From contig JBNGIS010020166.1 of the NCBI GenBank assembly GCA_049999725.1, positions 60,689 through 101,913 of the forward strand: a DNA stretch of 41,225 nt, given 5' to 3'. Source of the stretch: Haplomitrium mnioides. Its lineage: Eukaryota; Marchantiophyta; Haplomitriopsida; Calobryales. Position 1 is the first letter of the stretch. Each line of letters opens with the position of its first letter. The notes below the pieces were generated by a model that had not been told where the DNA came from, did not search any database, and worked only from the letters and a program-made list of their open reading frames with translations. Made by a program: the position numbers and the translations under genes. Shown here in pieces: positions 1-9,508 of this stretch.

Positions 1-43
1 CTTGTTTTGAGTAGCTTGTTCATGGTTCAAAGTAGCGGTTGTT
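1..43 (+). mobile_element. Right terminus of a TIR DNA transposon (copy C)
   Basis: These 43 bases match the right end of copy B (14572-14614) with few differences and finish in the shared terminal motif AGTAGCGGTTGTT, the reverse complement of AACAACCGCTACT. The rest of the copy lies left of the window. Directly after base 43 the sequence turns into methyltransferase-gene sequence of copy A, and the homology to that gene in copy B starts exactly at base 44 (GCTCAC in both). This places the element end precisely. Its 4-bp target duplication would be GCTC (44-47); the other half is outside the window. Confidence 0.75.
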
Positions 44-307
44 GCTCACAAAAAGGTATGCTTATCTTTTTTATTGTCACTATAAACCCAAAGTATGGGT
101 TGAGAGATAAGTTAGAGCTCAACATCAAGAGCTATGATAAATACAAGTACGAGGTTGTTGGAGACATTCATAGTGTTGCGGCAAGGCAGCTTATGATAAC
201 AAAGTATGAAGTCAAGAATCCAATGCTCTTGCTCTGCAATTGCTACGTTTACTTGGAGGCTTGCACTAATTGAGGCCCGGAGTTTTGCATTTGATGTTAA
301 CTGCAAT
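44..307 (+). pseudogene. ParB-like domain, exon 2 fragment of methyltransferase gene, copy A (left part)
   Basis: Read in the frame starting at 58, this fragment aligns with the ParB-like part of the copy B gene (about 7420-7165, minus strand): both have a hydrophobic strand (FFIV), then GLRDKLE or GLKDKLE, DKYKYE or DKYRYE, and SVAARQL. The last block matches the G-x-R-R-x-x-A-A box of ParB N-terminal domains. The following LLCNCYVYL matches the strand that precedes the ParB acidic helix. The piece is cut on the left by copy C at base 43 and on the right by the gypsy LTR at 308; the gene resumes at 15149. A stop follows YLEACTN, so it is dead. Function is assigned only through copy B. Confidence 0.75.
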
Positions 308-722
308 TGTAAAAGAGCTCAAGTACCGACTTCCAAGCAAGTAACAACTTCAAGATAACTCTAATAGAGTTACACAACTCAAAGCCAATAAGCAAACCAA
401 AGCTAAGATTGCTAGCCAAAGCCCAACAACCAAAGAGCCAAATCGAATTGAGAGAAACTCTAGAATGAGAAGTGGGGCTATGAAGTTCTTTTATTTATAC
501 AAGACAAGAGGGTGTCATCCCTCTTTCTTCACTTACAAGCCACTTCTAATTTCAACTACTTGCCTTCGAAGTCAATTAAGATTTTTAAGGTTGAAATTAG
601 AAGTGACTTTTAAGTGATCAATTTAGAGTTCTTATCTCAACTCTAAAAGCGATCCTCTACCACTTCTTTTACTCCTATCTTATTTATTATAAATAGCACA
701 ACCTTATGATTGTACTATTACA
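308..722 (-). repeat. 3' LTR of Ty3/gypsy element 1 (415 bp)
   Basis: This block is a diverged direct repeat of 14730-15143. It starts TGTAA and ends TTACA on the plus strand, the usual TG..CA LTR ends, and it borders the chromodomain-coding end of the element, so it is the 3' LTR on the minus strand. By eye roughly one base in eight differs from the partner LTR in the first 250 bases, indicating an old insertion. No clean polypurine tract is left next to it (723-745). Confidence 0.85.
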
Positions 723-789
723 TAATGCACGCCTTCTAATCAATAATGTTCTCATCATTGCTGCAACTTTCAGATATTTGAATAACTTC

Positions 790-1145
790 TTGAACATTCT
801 ATGGCTTTGAAGAAGGTTCCTTAGTAGCATCATGAAGTGGATAGCCTTTCTATAAAACCTTGTATTGAACTTGTAGATGTTGCCCTCGTTTAATAACTCT
901 TTTTGCCAGAATGCGGTCTACTTCAAAATCTTCATGATCATCAAGAACAATAGCCAGAGGAGGAAGTTTAACACGATTTGGAAATGAAAAATGGACTAAT
1001 AACAAAAGGCTTAAGTTTAGATATATAGAACACAAGATGAATTTTCATATGAAGAGGAAGCTCAAGTTCATAAGTAATAGGAGAAATAATTGGAGAAATA
1101 GAGAAATGACCAATCCAAGCAAAAGATAACTCACAAACTTGAGTA
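790..1145 (-). pseudogene. Integrase C-terminal remnant plus chromodomain, gypsy element 1
   Basis: Reading leftward, about 1100-1020 encodes a stretch like YELELPLHMKIHLVFYISKL, the conserved block before the C-terminus of plant gypsy integrases. After a frameshift, 970-850 encodes FEVDRILAKRVIKRG followed by QVQYKVL, the opening strands of a chromodomain, which in this clade targets integration to particular chromatin. The integrase zinc finger and DDE core, about 300 residues, should lie between here and RNase H but are missing. Stops and frameshifts rule out function. Confidence 0.75.
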
Positions 1146-1229
1146 TCTTAAGACAATGGGAGATCGTTAGTAGATAACATAGCCTGGTCATCTAAAACAT
1201 AAGAGGTATCATGACAACAAACGTAAGAG

Positions 1230-2720
1230 GTATCATGATGAGCAATAGTAAGATGGTTGCTTTGTGATAGTGCATCAAGAATGGTGTGGAAGCTTCTAAG
1301 CTTGTACTTTAACTTGATATCAAAGAGTTGCAATTGATCTTCCTATCGGTGATGGCGACTTGTCATATTTTCCAAATAGATTGCTTGTAGCAATGGCTTT
1401 TTATTATATGCAAAAGCAGAGATCTTCCCAAAAGATAGTGTCTCCACACTTTGGTAGTATAAATAATTGCCAATTGCTCTCGATCCCTTGTAGAATAGTT
1501 TCTCTCCGCTCCATTTAATCAATGTGATATGAAGGCAATTAGATGAAGTCCATCTTCAAACTCTTACTGCAAAATTGCTCTAATAACAAAATTAGAAGCA
1601 TCAAAATCAACTGTACAATGTGCGTTTGGATCATATGGTTGTAGAATACAACAAGAAGAGACTACATCTTTGAGCTGCTAAAATCTTGCTTGCTTTTTGG
1701 TGGTCCATTGAAACTCAACCTTTTGACCTAGTAGATCTCTAAGTGGAATAGCAATATGTGCATAATAATGGATGAATCATTGGTAGAAGCTTGCCAATTT
1801 ATTGAAGGCTCTACTATTCTTTGCTTCCTTTGGTGTTGGCTACTTTGTGATAGCCTTAATTTTCTCTTCTTCCATCTTGATACTATCCGTATACACCTTG
1901 TACCCTAGGTAAGTAACCTCTTGCTTCCAAAATTTGCACTTGGATCTCTTGCAATAATACTTTCAATTGTGCAACCTTTGCAATATTTCTTTCAGATGAT
2001 CGCAATGCCAAACTTCAATTTTGCTAAAAATAAGAATGTCATTTAAGAATACCAAAACTGACTTGCCTAATAGCCCATCAAAAAATTTGATGCATTTGAT
2101 TCATGAATATGGTTGGAGCATTAATAAGACCAAATGTAAGGACCTTCCACTCAAAATATCTATACCTCTTACGAAACGCTGTCTTTGACACATCACTTGG
2201 CGTGATAGGAATTCGCCAATAGCCACTTCAAATATCCAGCTTGGAAAAGAATTGTGCACCACTCAACTTATCCAACAAATCATCAATATGTGATAAATGA
2301 TAAGCATTCTTTACTGTTTGATTGTTCAAACTGCAATAATCAATATAAAGACCAAATCCACCATCTTTCTTTGGTACAAAGAATTTTAGTGCTCCTGAAG
2401 GCAAAGTAGTATGCTAAATGAAATCCTTCTCAAGAAGATCCCTCAAGATCTTGCAAACTCTTCCAACTTTTGTGGCAATTACCAATATATGGGCCAATTA
2501 TATAGAGTATTTTTTGGTATCAAATCAATCTAAAATAACATTCCACGATTATCTGGCAACTTTTTTGGCAAGTCATCTAGAAACACATCTAAAAGATCCT
2601 TCAAAATATCATCAATCATTGAGGTTGGTACAGATTCCCCTCCCTTTTTATTCAAATCCACAATAGGCTTGATTCATACAACAAAAACAAGCAACTATTT
2701 CTCCATCAAAACATTATGTT
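1230..2720 (-). pseudogene. Reverse transcriptase and RNase H relic, gypsy element 1
   Basis: From about 2700 down to 1860 the minus strand encodes a broken reverse transcriptase: FFVPKKDGGF near 2385-2355, then FSKLDI and SGYWRIPI near 2260-2195 with a stop between them, FRKRYRYFEWKVLTFGL near 2175-2125, and FLNDILIFSK near 2050-2020, where the catalytic YxDD box has become LND. The palm and thumb are followed at about 1500-1250 by RNase H pieces (EQLAIIYTTKVWRHYLLG and, further on, LFDIKLKYK before a block like the usual PG..ADALSR). RT copies the element RNA to cDNA and RNase H removes the RNA strand. Several stops and frame changes show it is inactive. Confidence 0.9.
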
Positions 2721-2849
2721 GAGCTGATTTAGGCTTCTTCACTAACGGTGTTGGGTGCTCCAAAAGAAATTGCTCTCCTTATAAAGTAACTTGAATTTGT
2801 TGTTTTGCACAATCAACTTGAGCAGATTGATCTTAAAGCCAAAGCAAGC

Positions 2850-3113
2850 CTAAAATAATGTCATGCTATACGGGTGAAATAACAAAATCCATATATTCTT
2901 TATACTCTTTTCAAGTCCGTAGAAGAAATGTCTTGTATGAGTGGAACATTTCATGTTTTTGCCATCGGCCAGAATTACAAAGCTTCCATTGATAGGTGAA
3001 TTTTTAGCTTTGATTTTCTTCACAAAACGTAATGAGATGAAAATTTCAAAACTTCCACAATCTACCAACATTGTACAAGAATGCTCATTAATCATATCAT
3101 CTAGATGAAACAA
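2850..3113 (-). pseudogene. Aspartic protease relic, gypsy element 1
   Basis: An 87-codon open stretch contains MLVDCGSFEIFISLRFVKK, which matches the retropepsin active-site box (usually LVDSGAT/S) with serine replaced by cysteine, followed by a strand like VILADG typical of the flap region. The protease processes the Gag-Pol polyprotein in intact elements. It lies in the expected place between the zinc knuckle and the reverse transcriptase. Frames on both sides are broken. Confidence 0.8.
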
Positions 3114-3165
3114 TGTGCTTCTTATTCTTGTTTAGCTTTTCATTCCATTGGAACTAATCAAGATC

Positions 3166-3981
3166 TCAGTTAGCCACTCGATTGTCCTTACTGAGGTCAG
3201 TTGTTTTCTTGATTTTCTTCTTCAACAATAGTTGCTTGAACAAGAGCGTGTGGTTGACCTTTGCAGCGTGGGCAACTTGCAGTAATATGACCAAGTTGTT
3301 GACAATAAAGACATCCTCCACTTTGGCGTAGATGCTCACGCTCTTCATCATTGAGTGTCACTCTCTATGCCGCATCAATCTCCATATGTGCAACCTTATT
3401 TGTTGGCACACAAACATTTGGTAAAGCTTGTTGTAGACATGGCCTATCTTTGGTGGTCAGTAGTAGTGAGTCATATCATTTTGCCATGCGCATTGCTTCT
3501 TCTAGTTGAGAGGGCTTTAGTGCAAGACTTTAATTCTTGAACAAAGTGATCTAAAGCTTCTCCCTTGCTCATAATAGGAATTTGCATAATGATATTCTAA
3601 AATTTTGTAACATAGCTCTTTACCATACCAAGTTGCTTCAATTCTTCCAAGCAATCTCTTGCCACCTTTGGAGCATTTAGAACCCTAAATCTTAGATTCA
3701 TCGCTTCTTTGAGCTCTTGCTAAGAAGCAATTGAAGCAACAAATCCACCTTGAGCTTGCTCAATTTGATATATCCACTAAGTTTTTGCCACTCCCTCCAT
3801 TGACTTGCAACAAATAGAATTGTTTGACCATCCTCTCTTATGTTGGTAGCTTCAAAATATTGTTTGCAATTGAACAAGAAGTTCTTTGATGCATCAAGAA
3901 CTATCTTCCCATCATATGTTTTTGGTTTGGGAAATCGTACATGACTTTCTTCTTCTTGAAAATGTGCCCTCTTCTCCATTA
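3166..3981 (-). pseudogene. gag relic with CCHC zinc knuckle, gypsy element 1 (main part)
   Basis: The frame 3979-3698 encodes HVRFPKPKTYDGK followed by the helix-rich Gag core of plant gypsy elements (CKQYFEATN, WREWQKL). Downstream, in another frame at 3313-3272, is a perfect CCHC knuckle, CLYCQQLGHITASC (C-x2-C-x4-H-x4-C), which binds RNA in intact Gag. The first codons of the gene are on the far side of copy B, at 14697-14619. When B and one ATTA duplication are removed, the N-terminal frame runs directly into this one. A stop at 3700-3698 and later frameshifts inactivate it independently of the insertion. Confidence 0.88.
3978..3981. repeat. 4-bp target site duplication (ATTA), left side of copy B
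   Basis: ATTA precedes AACAACC at 3982 and is repeated at 14615-14618 directly after GGTTGTT. Deleting one copy together with 3982-14614 restores the gag frame, which supports a 4-bp duplication and not a chance match. Confidence 0.85.
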
Positions 3982-4030
3982 AACAACCGCTACTTTGAGC
4001 TAGGAACCGCTACTCAGTTCATGTTTCACT
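3982..4030 (+). repeat. Left terminal inverted repeat of copy B, with internal 20-bp duplication
   Basis: The end reads AACAACCGCTACTTTGAGC and pairs with the reverse complement of 14566-14614. The segment AACCGCTACT occurs twice, 23 bases apart. The corresponding end of copy A (18495 inward) has only one such segment and joins it directly to GAGTTCATGTTT, so a 20-bp unit (TTGAGCTAGGAACCGCTACT) is present in B and absent in A. Confidence 0.8.
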
Positions 4031-4319
4031 TGGTAGTTGAAAATATTTTTTTTGTGATTTGGTATTGAAAAACATCAATTTTATGTTTGTTATTTTTTTT
4101 CGTAAAGAAAATTGTTTTTTAGAAATACAAATTGCGTATTTTACATTGAGATTATATTTGAAAATTTTCTTTATAATAAACACCCTAGAAAGCAAACATT
4201 TTGGATATTGAAATATTTTATTAAAACCTCACACTATTGTAAATACACTAAATTCATCAAAAATAAAATTAAACATATATCTTTTTATGAAAACAAATTA
4301 CATTCAAACGTGAATGTCT
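4031..4319. other. AT-rich subterminal spacer of copy B, no gene
   Basis: This is low-complexity AT-rich sequence with many short A and T runs. It lies between the left terminal repeat and the tandem array. A 69-codon open frame at 4112-4321 has no recognisable domain and is likely chance. Confidence 0.6.
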
Positions 4320-4815
4320 AGTCGGGTACAGACTTTGAACCAGACTTTGAGCGTCATAGCTATTAAATCTAATGCAAGCATTGCCTCCAAAATAGAACCC
4401 TTAAGCCTATGTACGCATAGACTCTGAACGAGAATCCTAAAGCCTATGCGTGCTTAAACTCTGAACAAGAACAATAAAGCTATGCATGCATGGACTTTGA
4501 ACTAGAACCCTAAAGCCTTTGCGCATCAAGATTCTAAACAAGAACTTCTAAAGCCTATGCACGAATAAACTTTGAACGAGAACCGTTTGGCTTATGCGTG
4601 CATGGACTTTGAACAATAACCTTAAAGCTTATGCGCGCATAGACTCCGAATGAGAACTAGAAAGCTTAAGTGCGTATAGACTCTAAATAGGAACGTAAAG
4701 CTTGAGCAACCAAAGATTGCAAGAGTTTATATGTGCTTGGACTCCAAGCCCATGTGCACATGAACTCCAAGCTCATGTGCACATGAACTCCAAGCCCATA
4801 TGCACAGAGATTCCA
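4320..4815. repeat. Degenerate ~45-bp tandem array with ATGCGCGCAT core, 3' flank of methyltransferase gene
   Basis: About ten units, 43-46 bp apart, share a core like TATGCGCGCATAGACTTTGA followed by a GAACNAGAACCCTAAAGCC-like spacer. The ATGCGCGCAT part is a perfect palindrome in the best units. From about 4735 a shorter unit takes over (CCATGTGCACATGAACTCCA, three copies). The same core appears in the arrays inside introns 1 and 2 of the neighbouring gene and near 13340-13640, so all arrays in this transposon are related. Confidence 0.75.
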
Positions 4816-6259
4816 AGCCATTCTTAGATTAGCAATTGACTCCAAACCATTCTTAGACTAACAATTGACTCAAACCATTCTTATGCAAACCAAATTGAAT
4901 CGTGATGAAATGACTTGAAATGGATTGAGAGTGCAACAAGTTGAAACTTTGGCAAATAAAACTTTGTTAAAAAAATACTTTATTAATAACACAATTTGTT
5001 CAAACAAATGTTGAGGCTCTATCCTCCTCGGGAAGAATTGTCTCATCTAAATCCAAAGGCTAAGCATCTGGAGCCGCTGTAGAGTCATAACGAGACTTTT
5101 CAGTCCCAGATATTGTGATAGAGTCACCAGTAGCACTTGCAGTACCAGGAGGAACAGGTTCCTTGTGGTATGCATAAACTATCTGTGACTTAGTCACATT
5201 GGATGGTAAGAAAGCCATCGTCAAAACCCTCTGAGGAATGTAGATAGACTGACATCTATCATATTCCACTACGATGCATTTTTGCATTAGCTTTAAAGCA
5301 CAGACAAAGCCTATGCCAGACCTAGAGCAAAGATCTAAGATCCAATCATGCTCTATTGACAAATGGCCGATGAAAAAATTATAAAGAGCATGTGGCTTCT
5401 AATAAACATTGACAATAGCATCATCTCCTAGATTTTTAAGTTTGGCGAAAATTGCAAGACAACTAAAAACACTACGCATGATCTGCCGAGGAAGTCCAGC
5501 CAAAGGAGAAGGCTGAAAATTAAAAAAACCTCATGCTCTTCTTCTCTTCTTTCGTCCAATATCCTACAGTCCATTTTTTGTGGGCATGTGCGATTCTGGG
5601 ACCACCAGAATGATGAACGTTGCTTTTGTTCATGTAAAAAGAAAAACAAACAAATCAATCATTGCAACCAAAATGTAGGAAAAGTAAAAAAAAAAAAGAG
5701 ATCAAAAACAAAAAAAATCAAAGAACAACTTACCAAATATCATGGTCGATTGCACAGTAGACTTCCAAAAGAGAATCCTCGACGATGCCAAATTGCTATG
5801 ACAAATGTATAATAACAAAAGACCGAAAATCCGATGCTGTAATTGTTACAAAAGATGAAACCATGTTGAAAATGTCATCTTTTAAAAAGGGTTTAGAATA
5901 ATCATGCTTACATTTCTTAAGGTTGTAACCGTAAGGAATACTAGCAATAGCCAAAGTGAAATTGAGTGTTGGCCTCCCTGTAGACTTGGTAAAATGCCAC
6001 ATTGAGACCATCAAGGTAAGATATTAAATCTTCTTCCTCGTCTCTTGCAACTCCTTTACTTGTAAGAGATGCAACACTGCTTTGTTGCCTTGCTTTTCAC
6101 TCTCTAGCCTTTTGACAATAGAGAAGAAAGCTGGAGGATAGGAAACTAAGGTGGGAGCCTAGTCTTGATCTTCAGGGACTTCTTCGACCCTTGATTTTTT
6201 TCGACCTTTTGCAGGTGCTGTCAATTTTTAGCCAACTGTCATTTGAAAGTTTTGGCCCC

Positions 6260-6645
6260 CTGCACAAAAAAAATTATATGCTAGAGAGGGGCATTGAATT
6301 CTATGCGGGCATGGACTTCATTGTCCCTGCACACAAGGACTGCAAAGTCCATGCGCCAATTGACTTCGATGTCCATGCTTGCAAGAACATCGAAGTCCAT
6401 ACGCACATGAACTTCGCATTACCTGTGCGCTTGGACTGTGAATTACATACACGCATGGACTTTGCTGTCCAAGCGCGCTTGGACTACGAAGTTCTTTTGC
6501 ACTTGGACTATGAAGTCCATGTGTGCATAGACTTTGTAGTCCTTGTAAGCATGGACCCTAAACCTTTTTTTTAAACAAAGGACAACTTACAATAAATTCA
6601 ATGCATCTCCACAGAAATGAATGTGGTGTGAAAAGAATTACTTAC
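6260..6645 (-). repeat. Intron 2 of copy B methyltransferase gene, filled with a 24-bp dyad array
   Basis: The intron starts GTAAGT (6645-6640) and ends in a T-rich tract plus GTGCAG (6260). Between about 6555 and 6295 are some eleven 24-bp units of the form GCATGGACTTCGAAGTCCAT, each with the internal dyad GGACTNNGAAGTCC. Copy A has an intron at the homologous place (15707-16283) with an array of the same unit. Exon sequence on both sides aligns between copies. Confidence 0.75.
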
Positions 6646-8106
6646 CAAAAGCTTCTTGAAGCTTGAATAAATGCAACCATCTTGAACTCCTTGGTGTGGA
6701 GAGGGTACTCCTCTCTTACCTCCTCCCAAATGCTGTAGTAGACCTCTGAACAAAATCTTTTCACCATAACCGCCATAACTTTCTGTCTCTTTGCCTTTTG
6801 AGACATCTCATCCATTGAAAGTTCTCTGACTTCCACCAACTTCAAAACTCAAATCTTCACCTCATCAGGAAGACTATGAAGGGACCTCCAAGGCATCCAC
6901 TTCATGTCCTTCATTCTCAGTGATCCTTTGGCCTTTGACCGTGTTCTTCTCCCACATTAAGAAAATGCTCTATTGTAGATCCTAGAGCTCCACACTTCTG
7001 AATGCAAGTTGGAACCAGTTGTCCTGAGAAGTTATCGTCTTCTCAAGAGTTGAATTGGGCTTTATCTCCAAGGTTTCTAACACCAACTCCCTTTTCAATT
7101 TTTGGGATGACACCATCCCACTCTCCACAAATCTCTAATGCCAATATTCGACCTTTTGAATATAGTTCATTTCCAGCTTGTACCTCTAGTCGTAATTGTC
7201 ATCAGTAGCAAAAATGCGGGCCTCTGTTGGTGTAAGACTCACGTAGACATAACAATTGCAGAGCAAAAATGCCAGGTTCTTCGCTCCATATTTCGTGATT
7301 AATAGTTGCCTTGCTGCAACACTGCGATTGCCTCACGCAATCTCATAACGATACTTGTCAGGGTTCTTGATGTCGAACTCTAATTTGTCCTTCAACCCAC
7401 ACTTCGAATCAACCACCACTATGAAAAAACTATATGAATACTTGCTAGTGAGCATTCTTTGCGCCATAAGCTCAACAAAATCTTCATTCAATCTTCGAAT
7501 CTGGAATGGACCCGAGTTGTCTATTCCAGGTTTAAGAAAATTCAAATTCTCCAACCTTATTGTTATTGTTTCTTCACGGACTTTGCAACGCTGGATTGCA
7601 GACTCCCTTATCTTGTTCTTGTCTTCCTCAGACACTGTCTGACTGTCCACGTGTTTCCTTTCTTAAAAATTTCGCAACCTCATTTGGGATTGCCTTTTTG
7701 ATCTAGATGTAGGAGCTTGAACTGGCTCAAGCTCCGGCTCCAAGTCTTGCCTCGAGTTGCTTGGTAATGAAGACGAGGGGGCAACAGATGACGATTTTGC
7801 TGTAGATTCCAAGGAGGCTGGCTCCTCCTCAGTGACTGGTGCTGGTGCAAGCTTTTTCTTCTTTGCAGTCAGTTTCTTCTTTTTCAGAGCCTCAACTAGC
7901 TCAGCCTCCTTTCTTTTTCTTTGACCAGAAGGACCTGTCACGTGAATTGAGAATGTTGTCGCGCTGTGATACAACACTAAAGCTTGAATATTTACGTCTT
8001 GCTTGGGCTTCAGAATCTTGATGTGGATGACAAGTTTGATGAAATACTGCTCGTCGCACTTCGTGTCTTTGTAGCTATCCACGAAATCGGCCAAAAACTA
8101 TGTGAA

Positions 8107-8688
8107 CTAAAAATAAAACAAAAAAAATTAGGCATAAGTAGATGTATAAGACTCAGCATTCACTACGCACAGGGACTTTAATAACATTGCGAGCGTGCAC
8201 TGCACAAGGAAGTCCATGCGCGTATGGGCGATGGGAGTCCTTGCTTGCATGGACAGGGGAGTTCCTGTACGAAAAGACTCCCTTCATCCATACATGCATA
8301 GACTCCGAAGTCTATGCGCGCATGGATGAAGGAAGTCCAAGCACACATAGAACCTGTGTCTCCATGCTCGCATGGACTCCGAAGTCCGTGCACACATGGA
8401 ATCCCATCGTCCATGCGCACTTGGATATAGGAGTCTAGGCTCACCTAGACTTTGAAGTCCAAGAGCACTTGGACTTAGGAGTCCAAGAGCACTTGGACTT
8501 AGGAGTCNNNNNNNNNNAAGAGCACTTGGACTTAGGAGTCCAAGAGCACTTGGACTTAGGAGTCAAAGTGCTCATGGACTTAGGAGTTCATGAGCGCATA
8601 GACCTTGAGTCTCCATGCTCGCATGGACGCTCTACAAGCTACGACTTAGTAAAAAGAGAAACAAAAGAAAAAGAATTTCAGAATTCAC
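8107..8688 (-). repeat. Intron 1 of copy B methyltransferase gene with a long 24-bp dyad array
   Basis: Splice signals are AAG|GTGAAT at 8689/8688 and TTTTATTTTTAG ending at 8107. About twenty 24-bp units fill 8160-8640. From 8460 to 8570 the unit (core CACTTGGACTTAGGAGTCC) is nearly identical in each repeat, pointing to recent local amplification. A 10-base N run at 8508-8517 interrupts this part, so the unit count is uncertain. Open frames across the array on both strands are a by-product of the 24-bp period. Confidence 0.7.
8508..8517. other. Assembly gap of 10 N inside the 24-bp array
   Basis: Ten N bases lie within a run of near-identical 24-bp repeats. Such arrays collapse in assembly, so the true length here is unknown. 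Confidence 0.99.
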
Positions 8689-9226
8689 CTTGCCATCTTA
8701 TTTTGCCGCCTAAAGATGCTTCGCAAAAATGCCCCTCTCTTTATACTCGAAAAAATCAAATTGTTTGCGATTTACACAATAAAGGGTAATTGAATCTTGG
8801 GACTGCACAAGCAGCCCAATGTTGGCTTTATTTCCCTCTCGGATCATGGTAATTTGGACCAGTAGACCTAAATTGAATTTTTCACCTTCACTAGCAAAAA
8901 GGTAAAGATGTTGATTGGGATCTTTCAAAGAACAGTAATTTACTAGCCATTACCACTCAAGTTTTTCAGGCTCTAGAGCTTTGAAAACATCCAAATACCT
9001 GTATGCCTTTGGTTGAGGAGGGCGGGAAACAATTCCTTAAGATGCCATTATCAAGAAAATAGAAAGAGGTCTATTTAGAGGTAAAAAAATGTAATGAACA
9101 AAAGTTCAGAAATCACTAAAGGTTGGAAATGGCAAAAACCTAAGGAAATGCAAAAATTGCAATAACTAGAAAACAAAAACCAAAAATTGAACTCACAATA
9201 ATGGAAAAAAACTTTCCATTGGCGCT

Positions 9227-9235
9227 CTTTTTATA
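9227..9235 (-). promoter_or_regulatory. TATA box for the methyltransferase gene, copy B
   Basis: The minus strand reads TATAAAAAG about 180 bases upstream of the proposed ATG at 9048. It lies in the 460-bp region between the two divergent genes. Function is inferred from sequence and position only. Confidence 0.45.
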
Positions 9236-9323
9236 GCTAAATTTCAAAAAATACTTTTTCCCACCAAAAAATGAATCATTGAGCTCTTGACACGTAGGTT
9301 CACCTGGTGTAAGAAAAAGTTAG

Positions 9324-9332
9324 TATATAAAT
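9324..9332 (+). promoter_or_regulatory. TATA box for the transposase gene, copy B
   Basis: TATATAAAT lies about 177 bases upstream of the ATG at 9509 and about 90 bases from the opposing TATA box. The symmetric layout suggests a shared bidirectional promoter. Confidence 0.45.
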
Positions 9333-9508
9333 CATTGCTGGTTTTCATCTTTTCAATTTCTTTTTTTCATTTTCTTCACAAAAAGTTTCCAATTTTGTTG
9401 TTTCGAAAAAAAAATGACAAAAACACATCGTTTAGGTGTGTTGTAAGAGGTTCACAATATTTGTTAAGATAATTCCTTGAAGTACTTGATTTTTAAAAAG
9501 CCTTTTCA

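Larger units (their letters stand above)
5040..9048 (-). pseudogene. ParB-like domain / beta-class DNA methyltransferase, copy B (four exons, broken)
   Basis: Proposed exons on the minus strand: 9048-8689, 8106-6646, 6259-5734 and 5622 to about 5040, roughly 970 codons. Exon 1 starts at an ATG at 9048 and has no domain I know. Exon 2 begins with a lysine-rich, nuclear-signal-like stretch (KKKKLTAKKKKLAP, near 7880) and then a ParB-like domain: IRLENLNFLKPG, PFQIRRLNEDFVELM, YRYEIA-stop-GNRSVAARQL and VSLTPTEARIFATDDN. Exon 3 has LAIASIPYGYNLK, read as methyltransferase motif IV (D/S-x-P-Y). Exon 4 has KPHALYNFF (motif X) and WILDLCSRSGIGFVCALKL with VVEYD (motif I, S-adenosylmethionine binding). 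The order IV, X, I is that of beta-class N4-cytosine or N6-adenine DNA methyltransferases. Stops at codon 4, at 7665, 7338 and many others, and a frameshift near 6840, make it a pseudogene. Confidence 0.75.

Noticed and set aside
3978-3985. TTAA at the left end suggesting a piggyBac- or Kolobok-type insertion
   Set aside because: The right end has ATTA without TTAA, and gag continuity supports an ATTA duplication.
8160-8640. CRISPR-like array
   Set aside because: Units are contiguous tandem repeats with no unique spacers and the genome is a plant.
6290-8640. Exact bacterial parS sites in the arrays
   Set aside because: The dyads are GGACTT-NN-AAGTCC-like and do not match the bacterial parS sequence; only the idea of palindromic targets is kept, as inference.
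8142-8789. Open frames across the 24-bp array on both strands, encoding repeats such as EHLDLGVQ
   Set aside because: A repeat length divisible by three keeps any frame open; the array lies within an intron bounded by splice signals, and copy A keeps an array but not these frames in its intron.
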